The notes under the pieces are model-generated. The model searched no databases, was not told the DNA's origin, and saw only the letters and a program-made list of their open reading frames with translations. A stretch of 64,000 nt of DNA from Crambe crambe (Eukaryota > Porifera > Demospongiae > Poecilosclerida > Crambeidae). Both the position numbers and the translations under genes were made by a program. Below, in pieces: positions 1 through 37,867 of the stretch (position 1 is its first letter; each line of letters begins with the position of its first letter). Location of the stretch: contig OZ004596.1 in NCBI GenBank assembly GCA_963924555.1, positions 4,660,139-4,724,138 on the forward strand, read 5' to 3'.

Positions 1-19382
<19,382 letters not shown>

Positions 19383-19444
19383 GTTTGAATGTCAGCTATA
19401 TTTAAATCACCTCGGTAGCAGCGCTTATATAGTTCCCCCGTAGC

Positions 19445-19480
19445 TGTGCGCATGCTCAAGGCGTGGCTGGTAGGGTACAT
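19445..19480 (-). promoter_or_regulatory. Conserved upstream block of gene 1 (NRF1-like GCGCATGC)
   Basis: TGTGCGCATGCTCAAGGCGT and following bases lie about 63 bases upstream of the gene 1 ATG. The same block is found upstream of gene 2 (30,472-30,517) and, in shorter form, gene 3 (52,765-52,794). GCGCATGC resembles an NRF1 binding core, and its place fits a core promoter. The factor is an inference. Confidence 0.55.
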
Positions 19481-20313
19481 CCTGGAGCTGAGATGAAGAT
19501 TATCACTTAGCTACTCTTTTGGTATCTGCGTGCGAGTTTTAAAGACGAGCTAGCTGAAAGTAGAAGTTAAGTCTCTCTCTTTCATTTCACAGAAGTGGCC
19601 AATGTTTTACACTGTAAACTGTGGTTCAGACAGTTGAGTATAAGTGGCTAAGCAGCATCTGCTAACTGTAACTAACTACATGATATGTGAGCCAATACAG
19701 ATAGCTAGATCGTCTGATGTCTTGAGGCATATGCGCCCATAAGTAATGAACTCTTCTCCACTTTTATCTATCCAATTGGCCAACCACTAGAATGGGGTTA
19801 CAATGAGACTAGCAAATTGGCAAATTCATGGAAAATGATATAAAGTAAAAACTGAAGAGGTTCAGGAAGAACATGCAGTATTAGCTATTGTTAATAAAGC
19901 TAATTATGACTTCAGAACAAAACTGAAAAGGTTCAGAGAGGTGAAAATTGAACACACAGTCACTCTCTAAGTAGGGATGGCAGGTCAAAGGTCATTAAGA
20001 CTGTATAAACTTAAAACTCTTCTTTCTCTTCTACCCTTATTCCACAGGTTCTCACAAGTCCTAGCCCAATCCCTACATCTACACAGAAGACAGGACAATG
20101 TTCAATAATCTAAAATTCATTCTATAACATTAAAAAAAAAAACGATTTCAAAAATCGACTTTTGTTCTGGTTATTCAACATGATATAATAATAATAATAA
20201 TAAGATCGACGTACTGACTAACTGGCTATATCTAGTCATCAGGGCCATCTGTTCTAGAGGCTGATCTTTTGCTATTAGTTTTCACTACAGTTCTATTTCA
20301 CAATTCAGTGATA

Positions 20314-20925
20314 TAGTCTCGCGGGCCCGACCCTTTACCAACCGCGAGGGAAGGAAAGAGTCTGGTCAAATCCAATACATGATCTTGTTTCAATTGCCCA
20401 AAGATTTGGTGGGGGCATGCGCAAAACGTCACGATACGTCACGGCTCTCAAACAGATTTTTTCGCGCGTGCACTTACAGAGTAGTCCTAGAGTTTAGTCA
20501 TGTCATAGATATATCTATGGTCATGTTAATGAGCTGCTTGCTTGTATGCAGAGATCTCATTGGTGATCATAGGAAAAAGAAAAGGCTGCATGGTCCAGGG
20601 TGTGCATCAGCCAAAGAACTGCTCCAGGTACTTGCAGGAGTTGCACTGGAAAAATTTTCGACACTTTCTGACCAGAAAGCTGTTTCCAAGCCTCCTCCCA
20701 CTCTCTTGAATAGCCGCCTCCAGTCTGTAATCATATTCCTGCTCAGCCATGTAGCGCTAAGAAATCCAGAGCGCAGATTTTTCCTAAATTCGTGATGTAT
20801 AATAACGTCATAGTCGTGCCCCTCCTTCCGAAGATTGCTGACTGTGCACAACAAGATCGTGTATTGGATTTGACCAGACTCTTTCTTTCCCTCGCGGTTG
20901 GTAAAGGGTCTGGCCCGCGAGACTA
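20314..20925. mobile_element. 612-bp MITE with ~75-bp terminal inverted repeats and 9-bp target duplication
   Basis: Both ends begin TAGTCTCGCGGGCC (with small changes) and match for about 75 bases. The direct repeat TCAGTGATA flanks it exactly (20,305-20,313 and 20,926-20,934). A 138-codon plus-strand frame inside has no recognisable domain and I do not call it a gene. Confidence 0.85.
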
Positions 20926-20939
20926 TCAGTGATATCGGT

Positions 20940-21323
20940 CAGAGGAGGTACGACACGAGTGCGCCTTTGCTGAGCTGGCAAGTCAAAAACCATGACGTAA
21001 TAGCCCTCTAGGATTCTTCACACGTGACTTTTGGATATTTCTTGCACTCAGAGGGCTAGAGAGAGTAGAGCTTGGGAATCTAGAGCTAGGGAGTCTACCA
21101 CAGAAGATGGCCAATAATATAGATTCTTCCGCATCGTTGGTCTCAGATGGAATGCAAATGTCTATCCTATCCATGGGAGTTGAGTTTACTTTAATAGCTG
21201 GCAATTTCGCGCGATCGCTTAATAAGAAAGTCACATGCACGGAATTCTAGTAATTGGCGTTACGTCATGATCTTTTTTGACTTGCCAGCTCAGCAAAGGC
21301 GCACTCGTGTCGTACCTCCTCTG
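20940..21323. mobile_element. 384-bp MITE with ~60-bp terminal inverted repeats and 9-bp target duplication
   Basis: The ends begin CAGAGGAGGTACGACACGAG and match over about 60 bases. GATATCGGT is duplicated at 20,931-20,939 and 21,324-21,332. Its left duplication overlaps the right duplication of the 612-bp element, so one landed at the edge of the other. Confidence 0.85.
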
Positions 21324-21845
21324 GATATCGGTACTGGCTAATCTTTCTACGCCATTTTAAGGGCGGGGCCACAGGTGCGCGCTAGCTAGAGCTGTTTAGC
21401 TTCGACTTCAGCTAGCTATTTCTTCTGGTCAGATTGTGTTTAAGTCATTCCTCAGTACAGAATTCTCATCCTACACATAGTCAGTGCAGTTTGCTCACTT
21501 CACCATGCCAGTGCCTCCAACCTGTCAGTGTCAGTGTGAACTTTGATTTCAGGCTACCATTTTCTAAACTCACCCCCCATACTCTCCTCCCTCAAGCAAG
21601 ACATACGTACCAACTCAGTAATTATTTCAGTGATCACATAATTAGCTAATGCTGTTGCACTTCAAAAATGTTCACTCCTTTCAGTACTCCATTACACTGC
21701 AGATGATCATCCTTCAAGGTGGTCATACTCTCCTCCCTGAACAGAATAAAATTTGATCATTAAATCAATTTGGTTCAAGGGAGCATTATACCTTAAATAT
21801 CTATCAATTTTCATAATCACAAAGAAAAAGAATGGAAACAAGTGA

Positions 21846-22282
21846 ATGCAAAAAATGCAAAAAAATTTCTTAGAAATAAAAATGTGAAGTAGGGATGGCC
21901 CCAAAAATCTAGCTACACTGCAACATCAAAGCAGTAGCTATGGCCCCAAAATCTGGCTGGAATATGTACTATAACTGCATGCAAGAAGAGTGAACTTCCT
22001 ACTTCACTCCAATGACAGGCAAAGGGAGTGAAGTAGGAATAGTATCTCATACTTGGTGATGGGTAAGGGATTACTTCACTAAGTTCACTCTCTTGCATGC
22101 AGTTATAGTACATATTCCAGCTAGATTTTGGGGCCATAGCTACTGCTTTGATGTTACAGTGTAGCTAGATTTTGGGGGCATATAACTTGGTTTCATAATG
22201 AAGCTGCAGTTGTAATAGCTATGTGTTAATTTTGGGCCATCCTTACTTCACATTTTTATTTCTAAGAAATTTTTTGCATTCA
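21846..22282. repeat. Large imperfect inverted repeat (foldback element)
   Basis: The outer arms (around TTTCTTAGAAATAAAAATGT and its complement near 22,250-22,275) lead into inner arms of about 100 bases containing GCAGTAGCTATGGCCCC and ATATGTACTATAACTGCATG. The GGGATGGCCCC core links it to the element at 13,616-14,468. It is non-coding. Confidence 0.75.
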
Positions 22283-22562
22283 TTAATAAAGTGACAGTTC
22301 TCTTGACTTCAGAATTGGTAAATTCAAAACTGAAAAGGGTGAAAATTGAACACACAGTATTAGTTATTGTTATAAAGTGATAGTTCTTTGTAATTAGCCA
22401 TGACTTAGAATTAGCAAATTCATGGAAAAATGATAAGCTTATAAAACTGAAAAGATTCAGGGAGATGAAAATTGAACACGCAGTAGCATTGTTATGTAGT
22501 GACAGTTCCAATTATGAATCCAGAAAATTGAAAAGATTTGGAGAGTCTGAAATTGAACACAC

Positions 22563-30419
<7,857 letters not shown>

Positions 30420-30471
30420 GTTTGAATTTCAGCAGTGATCTGAATCATCTTGTCAAGAGAGCTATTATAGC

Positions 30472-30517
30472 TGTGCGCATGCTCAGTCGCTCTCAAGGCG
30501 TGGCTGGTAGGGTACAG
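30472..30517 (-). promoter_or_regulatory. Conserved upstream block of gene 2 (NRF1-like GCGCATGC)
   Basis: TGTGCGCATGCTCAGTCGCT, then CTCAAGGCGTGGCTGG, about 53 bases upstream of the ATG. It differs from the gene 1 block mainly by a short insertion (GTCGCT). On the other side lies the start of the plus-strand gene, so it may serve as a two-way promoter. Confidence 0.55.
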
Positions 30518-30554
30518 AGTTCAAGGGGGCGTATCTGGAAATAAATCATCAATT

Positions 30555-30770
30555 GTATGCTGTGATGGGTATGCCGTGGATGGAGGTGTATGCACCCGTA
30601 AGTAATGAACTCCTCCTCTCCCTATTTTACCTAGAGTGGAATTTTTGTGTTAATAGTTATTTGCAGTACTGGCTGTGTGTCTCCCCACTATTGCAGAGCA
30701 CCTAATGACTGCCCATGCATTGATTCACGCTATTCAGGACCCAACTGTGACACTCGCAGTTGTCTGCTCT
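30555..30770 (+). pseudogene. Gene P EMI-end and first EGF fragments
   Basis: CCDGYAVDGGVCT before a GTAAGT donor resembles the CCxGY end of an EMI domain. The next fragment reads SPHYCRAPNDCPC and SRYSGPNCDT, an EGF of the same type as the gene 3 exon at 51,011-51,106 (CRAPNRCSC). The phases of the two do not match, consistent with decay. Similar plus-strand remnants lie at 52,980-53,170. Confidence 0.6.
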
Positions 30771-30878
30771 AATTGCCCAAGTCCTCGAGTTTGTCTGGCT
30801 TCACTGGAGAATTTTTAGCTATAACAGTGAGTGTTTGCCAATGTAATAAGAAGTTGTTTTTTTTTGTAGATATAGATG

Positions 30879-31090
30879 TGTAACTGTCTCCAAATTATTA
30901 GTATAATCACAAAGTTAGACTAACAGAACAGCTGCTACCCTAGTCTGGTGATCTCTCGTGATACATGTGCATAATGACATGATGTGATTAGATATATTAT
31001 GATACATGTACATAATGATGTGATTAGATGATACATAACATGATAATAATTAGTTGTTACAATCAGCATGATAATTATGTAACAGTTACA
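30879..31090 (-). repeat. LTR, 3' side of the Ty3/Gypsy fossil
   Basis: 212 bases with TG...CA ends (TGTAAC/GTTACA). It matches the other LTR except for a six-base difference and very few substitutions. Confidence 0.92.
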
Positions 31091-31094
31091 TATG

Positions 31095-31102
31095 TCCCCT
31101 CT
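31095..31102 (-). other. Polypurine tract of the Ty3/Gypsy fossil
   Basis: AGAGGGGA on the minus strand, a few bases before the 3' LTR, in the position expected for the plus-strand primer. Confidence 0.6.
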
Positions 31103-31280
31103 GAAATAAAGCTTGTCCCCAAGCTTGAAGAATAGTGTCAGTTATAATTGTGTGTATTGCAACCGATCTGGTGGTCTACGAAGACGTTGAGGGTATCTTT
31201 GTTGAGTCACTTCTCCACTGTCTTCATAAATTTGGTGATCAATCTGTGGTGGAGTCCAAATGATATCATCTTTGGCATCC

Positions 31281-34200
31281 TCATCTTTCATGAGTCTGTG
31301 TCTTAGCCGATTTATGTGAACGACTTTGTGCTGATTCCCATTGAAGAGTAGATATGTAGTTGAACTCTTTTTTTTGTTTTATAGTCCATCTTCCATCCCA
31401 ACGAGGGTCAAGTTTCCCTGCTGTGGGAATGGAGACCCAAACTGGATCACCACATACAAAAGATCTTTCCTTTGAATGCTTGTCAAATTTACTCTTCTGA
31501 TGACTGGAAGCTTCGGATAAGTTTATATGAACAAAGTCATGTAGCTCTGCCAACTTGGCTTGTAAGTGAGCTTGGTAAGAAGTAGGGTCAAAGGCAACAG
31601 GCTCAGAAAAGGCTGAGAATTTTGGTTCCCTACCATACATCAGTTGGAATGGAGAGTAGCCGGTGGATGAGTGCACAGCAGTACGATAGGCATACAGAGT
31701 TAGAGGAAGATACTTCTCCCAATCTTCTTTTGTGTCAACATATGCACGTAACATTTGAAGTAGAGAACGATTCAGTCTTTCAACCATACCATCCCCTTGA
31801 GGGTGGTAAGCAGTAGTACGTGATTTGTTGATACCAAAAACTTCCAAAGTTTCTCTGAGAATTGTACTTTCAAAATTTCTCCCTTGGTCAGAGTGCAATA
31901 CTTCAGGAATACCAGTTTGAGAAAACAGTTTTACCAATTCTGTTGTAATGCGAGCTGCTGTTTGGTCTGGCATTGGTATTGCTTCGGCCCACTTTGTGAA
32001 GTAGTCTTGGATTACAAGCAAATACCGATTATTATTCAAAGACAAGGGAACCTCCAAGACATCAACAGCAATCATTTGCCATGCTCTTCCAATAGGAACA
32101 CTGGTTAATGGGGCCCTTGTAGGTTTGGATGGTTTGACTTGTTGACATCTAGTACACTCATGGCAGTACTTAGTGACATCACTAGCCATGTATACCCAGT
32201 ATGTATTCTCTGAAGTGTTTTGTCTACTCCAAGATGTCCAGCACTGGGATGGTCATGGTTATGTTGTAGAGCTTCTTTTCTCAAACTCATGGGCAAAATG
32301 GGAACTGTTACAGTGGTGGACGTTGGTCCTGGTGTGTAGCGTCTACATACTACTCCTTCGACCAGAAGCAGCTGTGGCCATAACTGCTTGTAGCGATGTA
32401 GTGGCCTTGAATTCCACTCTTTTGCAGTAGGACAAGATTTTGACGCACTCAGTGCATGCAGGATTGTTTTGATGATATCATCCTTTTGTTGAGCCTCTCT
32501 TAGCACGTCATATGGCTGTGTTAATACAGTAGCGGCTGTAGTATCTTCAGTCATGGACATGTTACGTGTGCCTCGACGTGATAGTGCATCAGCATTTCCA
32601 TTGAGGATACCCTTACGATAAGAGATTTCAAAATCAAATTCTTGCATTGCTAAGGCCCACCTGCAAAGCATTCCTTGCATCTTCTGTGCAGACAGCCACT
32701 GCAAAGGAGCATGGTCAGTCATCAGTTGAAACTTCCTACCGAGCAAGTAGTGGCGAAACTGCTTCAGAGCAAATATTATTGCCAAACATTCCTTTTGGAT
32801 GACACTGTAATTGCATTCTGATTTGGTGAGTGTGCGGCTAGCATATGCTATCACCTTGCCTTCCTGCTCAAGAACTGCCCCTAATCCTATATCACTGGCA
32901 TCAGTTTGGAGAGTGAATGGACTTTCATCCCAACCTATCTTCGGATAGGCAAGTATTGGAGATTGTGAAAGTTTGGACTTCAACAATTGAAATGCATCTT
33001 CACACTTGGTGTTCCATGAATATTGTACCCCTTTTTGTGTCAATTTCGTAAGTGGGGCCGCCACATTAGAAAAATTGGGGATATAGCGGCGATAATAAGA
33101 TGCTAGTCCCAAGAATTGACGGATTGCCGGTGCATCTGTTGGCTGTGGCCAGCCTTGGATTGCCTCAATTCTATGTTGATCTGGAAGCATACCTGATTGT
33201 GTGAAGGTATGTCCAAGATAGGTTACCTTAGATAGCCCAATATGACATTTCTTCCCACGCAATGTGAGACCTGCTTCTGTTAATCGTTGGAAAACCTGTC
33301 GGAGATGTTGTAGGTGTGTTTCAGCATTAGACGAATGGATAAGAAGATCATCAATGTATGTGGTCACAAATGAAAGGCCCCGGAAAATGCTGTCCATTAG
33401 CCTCTGGAAAGAGCCAGGTGCACCTGTCAGCCCGAATGGCATTCTCTTGAACTGGTACAATCCCATTCCTGGGCCAGGGGAAAATGCTGTTTTCTGGTAA
33501 TCATTTGGTTCCACTGGTAATTGCCAGTAGCCACTTTGGAGGTCTAGGGTAGAAAATACTGAAGAGTTGGACAGTCGGTCTTGGACTTCGTCTGGCAGAG
33601 GTAATGGATAAGCATCCTTGACTGTTCTTTTGTTTAGTTCTCTATAGTCAACACAAAGACGAACACCACCTGATTTCTTAGGCACACATACGAGTGGTGC
33701 CATCCATGGGCTACTGCTTGGCTCAATGATATCCTTTTGAAGCATCTCCTCAATTTGTATTTCAACTTCTGCTCGGTAATGGGCCGGAATTCTTCGAGGA
33801 GGTATCTTTGCTGGAGGTCCTGAAGTAGGAATGTGGTGGTATGCTCCTGAGGTCTCACCTGGAGTTGTTCGGAATAGACTCTTGTATTCATCTACTACTG
33901 CTTTATAAGACTGGTCTTCAAAGTCAGGCAGCTCATATGTTACTGGTCCAACAAAGAGTGGTATCATGCTATCTTCAATCATGTCATTGGAATCACATAC
34001 CACTGCTGCTGCACAGAATTTAATTCGTTGTTTGTTTACTGCTTCCAGTATTGGTTGTAATACTCCCGTGTGGTCAGGCCCAGAAGGACTTGAAATGGAT
34101 GATTTTGACTTTGATGCAATCGAAACAGGTATTGTTGTAAAGTCCAACAATAGGCCATGATACTGTAGGAAGTCTACCCCAAGAATTACAGGTGTTATCA

Positions 34201-34597
34201 GGTCATTAACAACAGAGAAGTCATGAACGACATCCAACTCATCAATTGTTACTGGGGCTTGTATATGGTCAACTATATGTAAGGGACTACCCGATGCTGT
34301 CACAACTTGCCGTTTTATAGTGGGGGATATTTTAATGGGGTCATTCATTTGCCTCACTATATCTTGGCGGAGAAGTGAAATTGAGGACCCTGAATCAAGC
34401 ATTATATCTGTACTCACCCCATTTATCAGTCCCTTTACAATAGCTAACTTATTGCTCACTGTGGAAACCATTGTTGTGTAGTCGTGTTCTCGGCCTAGTG
34501 TTGTTGGGGACGCCTGTTGGCCGGTACATGCGCCCCATTGTCGTTTCCCTGTGGTTGTTGTCGGCAATTTCTTTCCAGGTGACCTTGTCTGCCACAA
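31281..34597 (-). pseudogene. pol region of the Ty3/Gypsy fossil
   Basis: It contains, in order, an aspartic protease, a reverse transcriptase with the YIDD box, a Ty3-type RNase H (TDAS) and an integrase with a zinc-finger end and a core. It is nearly complete, and I count about one break. Described only as a fossil. Confidence 0.87.
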
Positions 34598-35295
34598 TTA
34601 TAGCAGTACCTACGGTCTCGTTTGAACTGGCGCTGAAATGGGCAGTCACGTCGAACATGTCCTTCTTTATTGCAGCTAAAACAACGGACTACTTGTTTGT
34701 GGGTAGTTAAGGCTGCAACTTGTTGTGTTAATTCAGTAATCTGTTCCTGTAGCTGTTGAACTTCTTTGTCTTTCTCGGTCACCATTGCTGCTTGTTCTTG
34801 TTGATCCATTGTCATCAAGATTCGTGCTCGCTCTATCACCTTGTCAAGGTTAGTGGTCTCACCTATTGCTCTTAATTGTCTGCCAACATGAACAGGCAAT
34901 CCGGCAATCACCTGATGAAGTAGCAACTGATTCCGTGTTCCTTGGTCCAAGTCTGGCATAGCTTGCAAAAGCAGTCTCTTTACATCCTGGACAAATATAG
35001 ACAAGGGTTCACCTGGTCGCAATTTTCTTTTATGAAACTCATCCATTGAAACGAATGCTACTGGCGTCAGCTTGGAGTTCATCTTCTCCTTTGCTATCTT
35101 ATAGTCAGCTTGTTCTGCCTCACTCAATTCCAGCCACACAGCCAGAGCTTCTCCCTCCAGTAACGTAGGGAGCTTCAGTGCTTTCTTTGCATCATCCCAT
35201 GCATTAGCCTTGCAGCATATCTCAAAACGTTGGAACCATTCACGAACATCACCATGTGAAAATGGCTTGGGTATGGCAATATGTTTTTCTGCCAT
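34495..35295 (-). pseudogene. gag-like region of the Ty3/Gypsy fossil
   Basis: About 266 codons: a capsid-like N-terminal part, a glutamine-rich coiled stretch, then two CCHC zinc knuckles (CFSCNKEGHVRRDC and CYNCGRQGHLERNC). It overlaps the pol region by about 100 bases, an arrangement this family often handles by programmed frameshifting. Confidence 0.85.
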
Positions 35296-35317
35296 TCCTC
35301 TCTGGAAAAAAACTGTT

Positions 35318-35328
35318 CTCTGCTACCA
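35318..35328 (-). other. Primer binding site of the Ty3/Gypsy fossil
   Basis: On the minus strand it reads TGGTAGCAGAG, one base inside the 5' LTR. This is complementary to the 3' end of animal initiator tRNA-Met (CTCTGCTACCA), a primer used by many Ty3/Gypsy elements. Confidence 0.75.
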
Positions 35329-35329
35329 C

Positions 35330-35547
35330 TGTAACTGTCTCCAAATTATTAGTATAATCACAAAGTTAGACTAACAGAACAGCTGCTACCCGGACCCTAG
35401 TCTGGTGATCTCTCGTGATACATGTGCATAATGACATGATGTGATTAGATATATTATGATACATGTACATAATGATGTGATTAGATGATACATAACATGA
35501 TAATAATTAGTTGTTACAATCAGCATGATAATTATGCAACAGTTACA
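35330..35547 (-). repeat. LTR, 5' side of the Ty3/Gypsy fossil
   Basis: 218 bases. It is directly followed, in the element's own direction, by the primer binding site. Confidence 0.92.
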
Positions 35548-35631
35548 GATGTGTTCAGATGTGCGAAATGAATGTGCTCAAATCTGCAATAACGTGAGAG
35601 GATCTTTCTTCTGTTCATGTATCTCAGGGTA

Positions 35632-35834
35632 TCTGTGGACCCTCACTAATCCCGAACCCCTTTAATCCGAACCTCATTTTAATGATATTCATGGCTATTT
35701 TTTGAGGTGCATTAATTAAATGGAAACTAGAAAGTGCTCCATTTGAACTGTATGCATTCACTAATCTGAATCTTTCACTGATCCAAATGGGCTCTGACTT
35801 GTCCCAAGCTATTTGGATTAGTGAGAGTCCACTG
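35632..35834. mobile_element. pogo/Tigger-type MITE
   Basis: The ends read CTGTGGACCCTCACTAATCC and, inverted, CAGTGGACTCTCACTAATCC. TA flanks both sides (35,630-35,631 and 35,835-35,836). About 203 bases and non-coding. It sits in the same EGF exon as the LTR element. Confidence 0.8.
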
Positions 35835-36000
35835 TATTGTTCAAGTGAAAGATTACCTAATGCTATTTACAATACACTTATAGCTCTGTGCATATCATGC
35901 GTATTATTTCAACTTCAGTTTCTAGTTATATACTTGAAGTATCGACTCTTAACTTCATTGCTGCTAGATGATTCATTATGGTAATCTATATGTAATGCAG

Positions 36001-36315
36001 TTGCCACTCCCACTGCTGCTCCACTGATCTCTTCTGTCCATCGCATCAGTGCCACACAAGCCATAGTGAAATGGAATGAGATACCTGCATCCTCCAGAAA
36101 TGGCATCATCACTGAGTATAGACTGTCGTACAGGAATGCAGTCAATGGCAGCTGTGTGGTCAACCAATCAGGTTCAATCAGAATAGCACCAATCAATGAC
36201 TCGGAGTCGATGGCTCTGATAGACGGATTGGATCCCAGGATGGAGTATTGCATTCAAATAGCTGGTGCAACTCTTGATGGCATTGGTGTATTTGGGAGTG
36301 CTAGGCTAGTTCCAT
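36001..36315 (+). CDS. Gene P FN3 exon
   Basis: 105 codons between ATGCAG and CAT|GTAAGT, phase 1 at both ends. It has AAPLISSVHRISATQAIVKW, NGIITEYRLSYRN, DGLDPRMEYCIQIAGATLDG and GVFGSARLVPC. It is of the same type as the FN3 exons of genes 4 and 5 ([14 protein letters not shown]), not those of gene 1. Confidence 0.85.
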
Positions 36316-36769
36316 GTAAGTAGTAGAATCACCTTGGCCCTAAGAGCTAGAACTATAGACTATGGCATCCATAATATGCTTTGAAGTTTTGACCATAATG
36401 AGATTTTTTAAAACAGTGAAATGACCAGCCATCAGGGCTCCAAACTAATAAATGACTGGGCTGTTCTTAGTGTCAACTTTCAATGGGTTTCATTGTGGTT
36501 TTAAAAGAATGCAATTATTTGTATATGAATATGATTATATTTTGAACTTTACTAATGAATAGTGGCATCAAAAACCACATACTTGAATTGCTAGAAAAGT
36601 GTTTAAAAAAGTGTAGAGTGAAAATATCTATAATTCACAAACATTCAGCAGTCTTGTTGGTTTCTAAAGGATGTAATCAGACAGTATAAAAGGGACTCAT
36701 TCAGTCTACATTATGTTGTAAGTGATACTACAGCTCTTAGTCGGCTATAGTCTAATAATGCTCTCAGCC

Positions 36770-36884
36770 TCGGAGTTCCACTATTTTAGGACCTTCAAGC
36801 TGTTGCCTATGATGACCTTGGGCTTCGCCCTCAATCACCATAATAGCAACAGCTCTCAGGTTCCTAAAATAGTGGAACTCCTCG
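36770..36884. repeat. Short palindrome in a gene P intron
   Basis: Arms GGAGTTCCACTATTTTAGGA and its inverted partner CCTAAAATAGTGGAACTCC surround a ~60-base centre. It is probably a small foldback MITE; I see no clear target duplication. Confidence 0.75.
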
Positions 36885-37153
36885 ACTTTGTGCAATAACC
36901 TATACTTACCTACTGTAATAATTATTACTCTAGGTAATGTTTATTTCTCATACAGTATATCTTAATTCATTTTTTCAACTTCAACTATCAAACTTACGAA
37001 TGATCGAGCTGCATGGAATGGATGGTGAGAGCTTTAGCTGATGAATATAGCCTGACTAGCTAGTTATGTTTGAATTACAGAACACAGATGCAGCTACGTA
37101 GCTAGTAAGATATCTCTGGTAAAAGAAAAGATCCTTTCTCTGATCAATGAAAT

Positions 37154-37450
37154 ATGTCAATCAATGAGGAAATCCTATTGGTTGATGCCACTTGCCCAGT
37201 ACAAATTGACACACTGGGTGTATGTGCACGTGATTGCTTGAGTAATTCAACAACAGTAATACCACCTACCATGAAAGTCTTCACATCAACAGAAGAACCT
37301 GGTTCTCCTTCTTCCAGAGCTGGTGTGCTTTCAGCTGGAGCCGCCATTGGAGGACTGGTGGGGGGAAGTGTAGCCATCATCCTTATCATATCTACCATTA
37401 CCATTACAGTCATCTGCTGTTGGTTCAAGATGAGGCACAAAGACTCAAGG
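37154..37450 (+). pseudogene. Gene P membrane-proximal segment and TM
   Basis: The frame gives VDATCPVQIDTLGVCARDC, an S/T/P-rich stalk, and a helix from AGAAIGGLVGGSVAIILIIS to TVICCWF, then KMRHKDSR before a GTACCA donor. Just upstream, a different frame gives VKEKILSLINEICQS, which fits the LLHxHLQxW part of the MPD. The domain is therefore likely present but shifted by one frame. The exact exon start is uncertain. Confidence 0.65.
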
Positions 37451-37867
37451 TACCATCACAGGCTACCTGCTGGTGGCTATAGCTCTTGCAGGCTAGAATA
37501 TAGCTGTTTGGTTAACTATTTGTAGCTGGAAATCAATGTATTCTGAACACCCCATTCAATAGCTACTTTGAAGCTACACCACACCTTCCTCTATTCAGCC
37601 TATTTGCATGGCTCATATTAGCTATGTATATATCAGATTCTTGTCCCATCTACATATGTAGGCCACCCATATAATATGCTGAAATTGCTTCCAATCAAGA
37701 ACCAGTGTACTATTCAGCCGATGTGATTGCACTCACCTATGACAAGAAGACTCAAGAGCCCTTTAAGCCAAATGGGGAATACAGGTTGGTAGAGTGAATT
37801 GAAGTATTACTAGTATGAACATGTATTAATCATTAAGGTATAATGCATACATCTTTCTTTCTGACAG

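Larger units (their letters stand above)
19383..22562. other. Spacer between gene 1 start and gene 2 end
   Basis: No host gene is recognised. Contents in order: the gene 1 promoter region, a weak plus-strand echo near 19,650-19,770 of sequence also found at 30,540-30,620 and 52,980-53,060, two abutting palindromic elements (20,314-21,323), and a large inverted repeat (21,846-22,282). The small open frames here fall inside these elements. Confidence 0.7.
30879..35547 (-). mobile_element. Ty3/Gypsy LTR retrotransposon (fossil)
   Basis: An LTR element of about 4.7 kb read on the minus strand, with LTRs of 212 and 218 bases that begin TGTAAC and end GTTACA. A 4-base direct repeat (GATG) flanks it. 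Parts in order from its 5' side: LTR, primer binding site, gag-like region with zinc knuckles, protease, reverse transcriptase, RNase H, integrase, polypurine tract, LTR. The order RT before integrase places it in Ty3/Gypsy (Metaviridae-like). The LTRs are nearly identical, so the insertion is young. It looks almost whole, with perhaps one or two breaks; I treat it as a fossil. No envelope gene is seen. Confidence 0.9.
30870..35631 (+). pseudogene. Gene P EGF exon interrupted by the LTR element
   Basis: The exon begins after TTGTAG with the start of a DIDxC-type EGF (30,870-30,878), is cut by the element 30,879-35,547, and resumes with CAQICNNVRGSFFCSCISGY (about 35,570-35,633). A second element enters at the TA right after GGG. 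The exon cannot encode an EGF in its present form. Confidence 0.7.

Noticed and set aside
20379-20795. 138-codon plus-strand frame inside the 612-bp palindromic element
   Set aside because: No domain, a competing minus-strand frame of 95 codons, and the element is otherwise a MITE. It may be chance.
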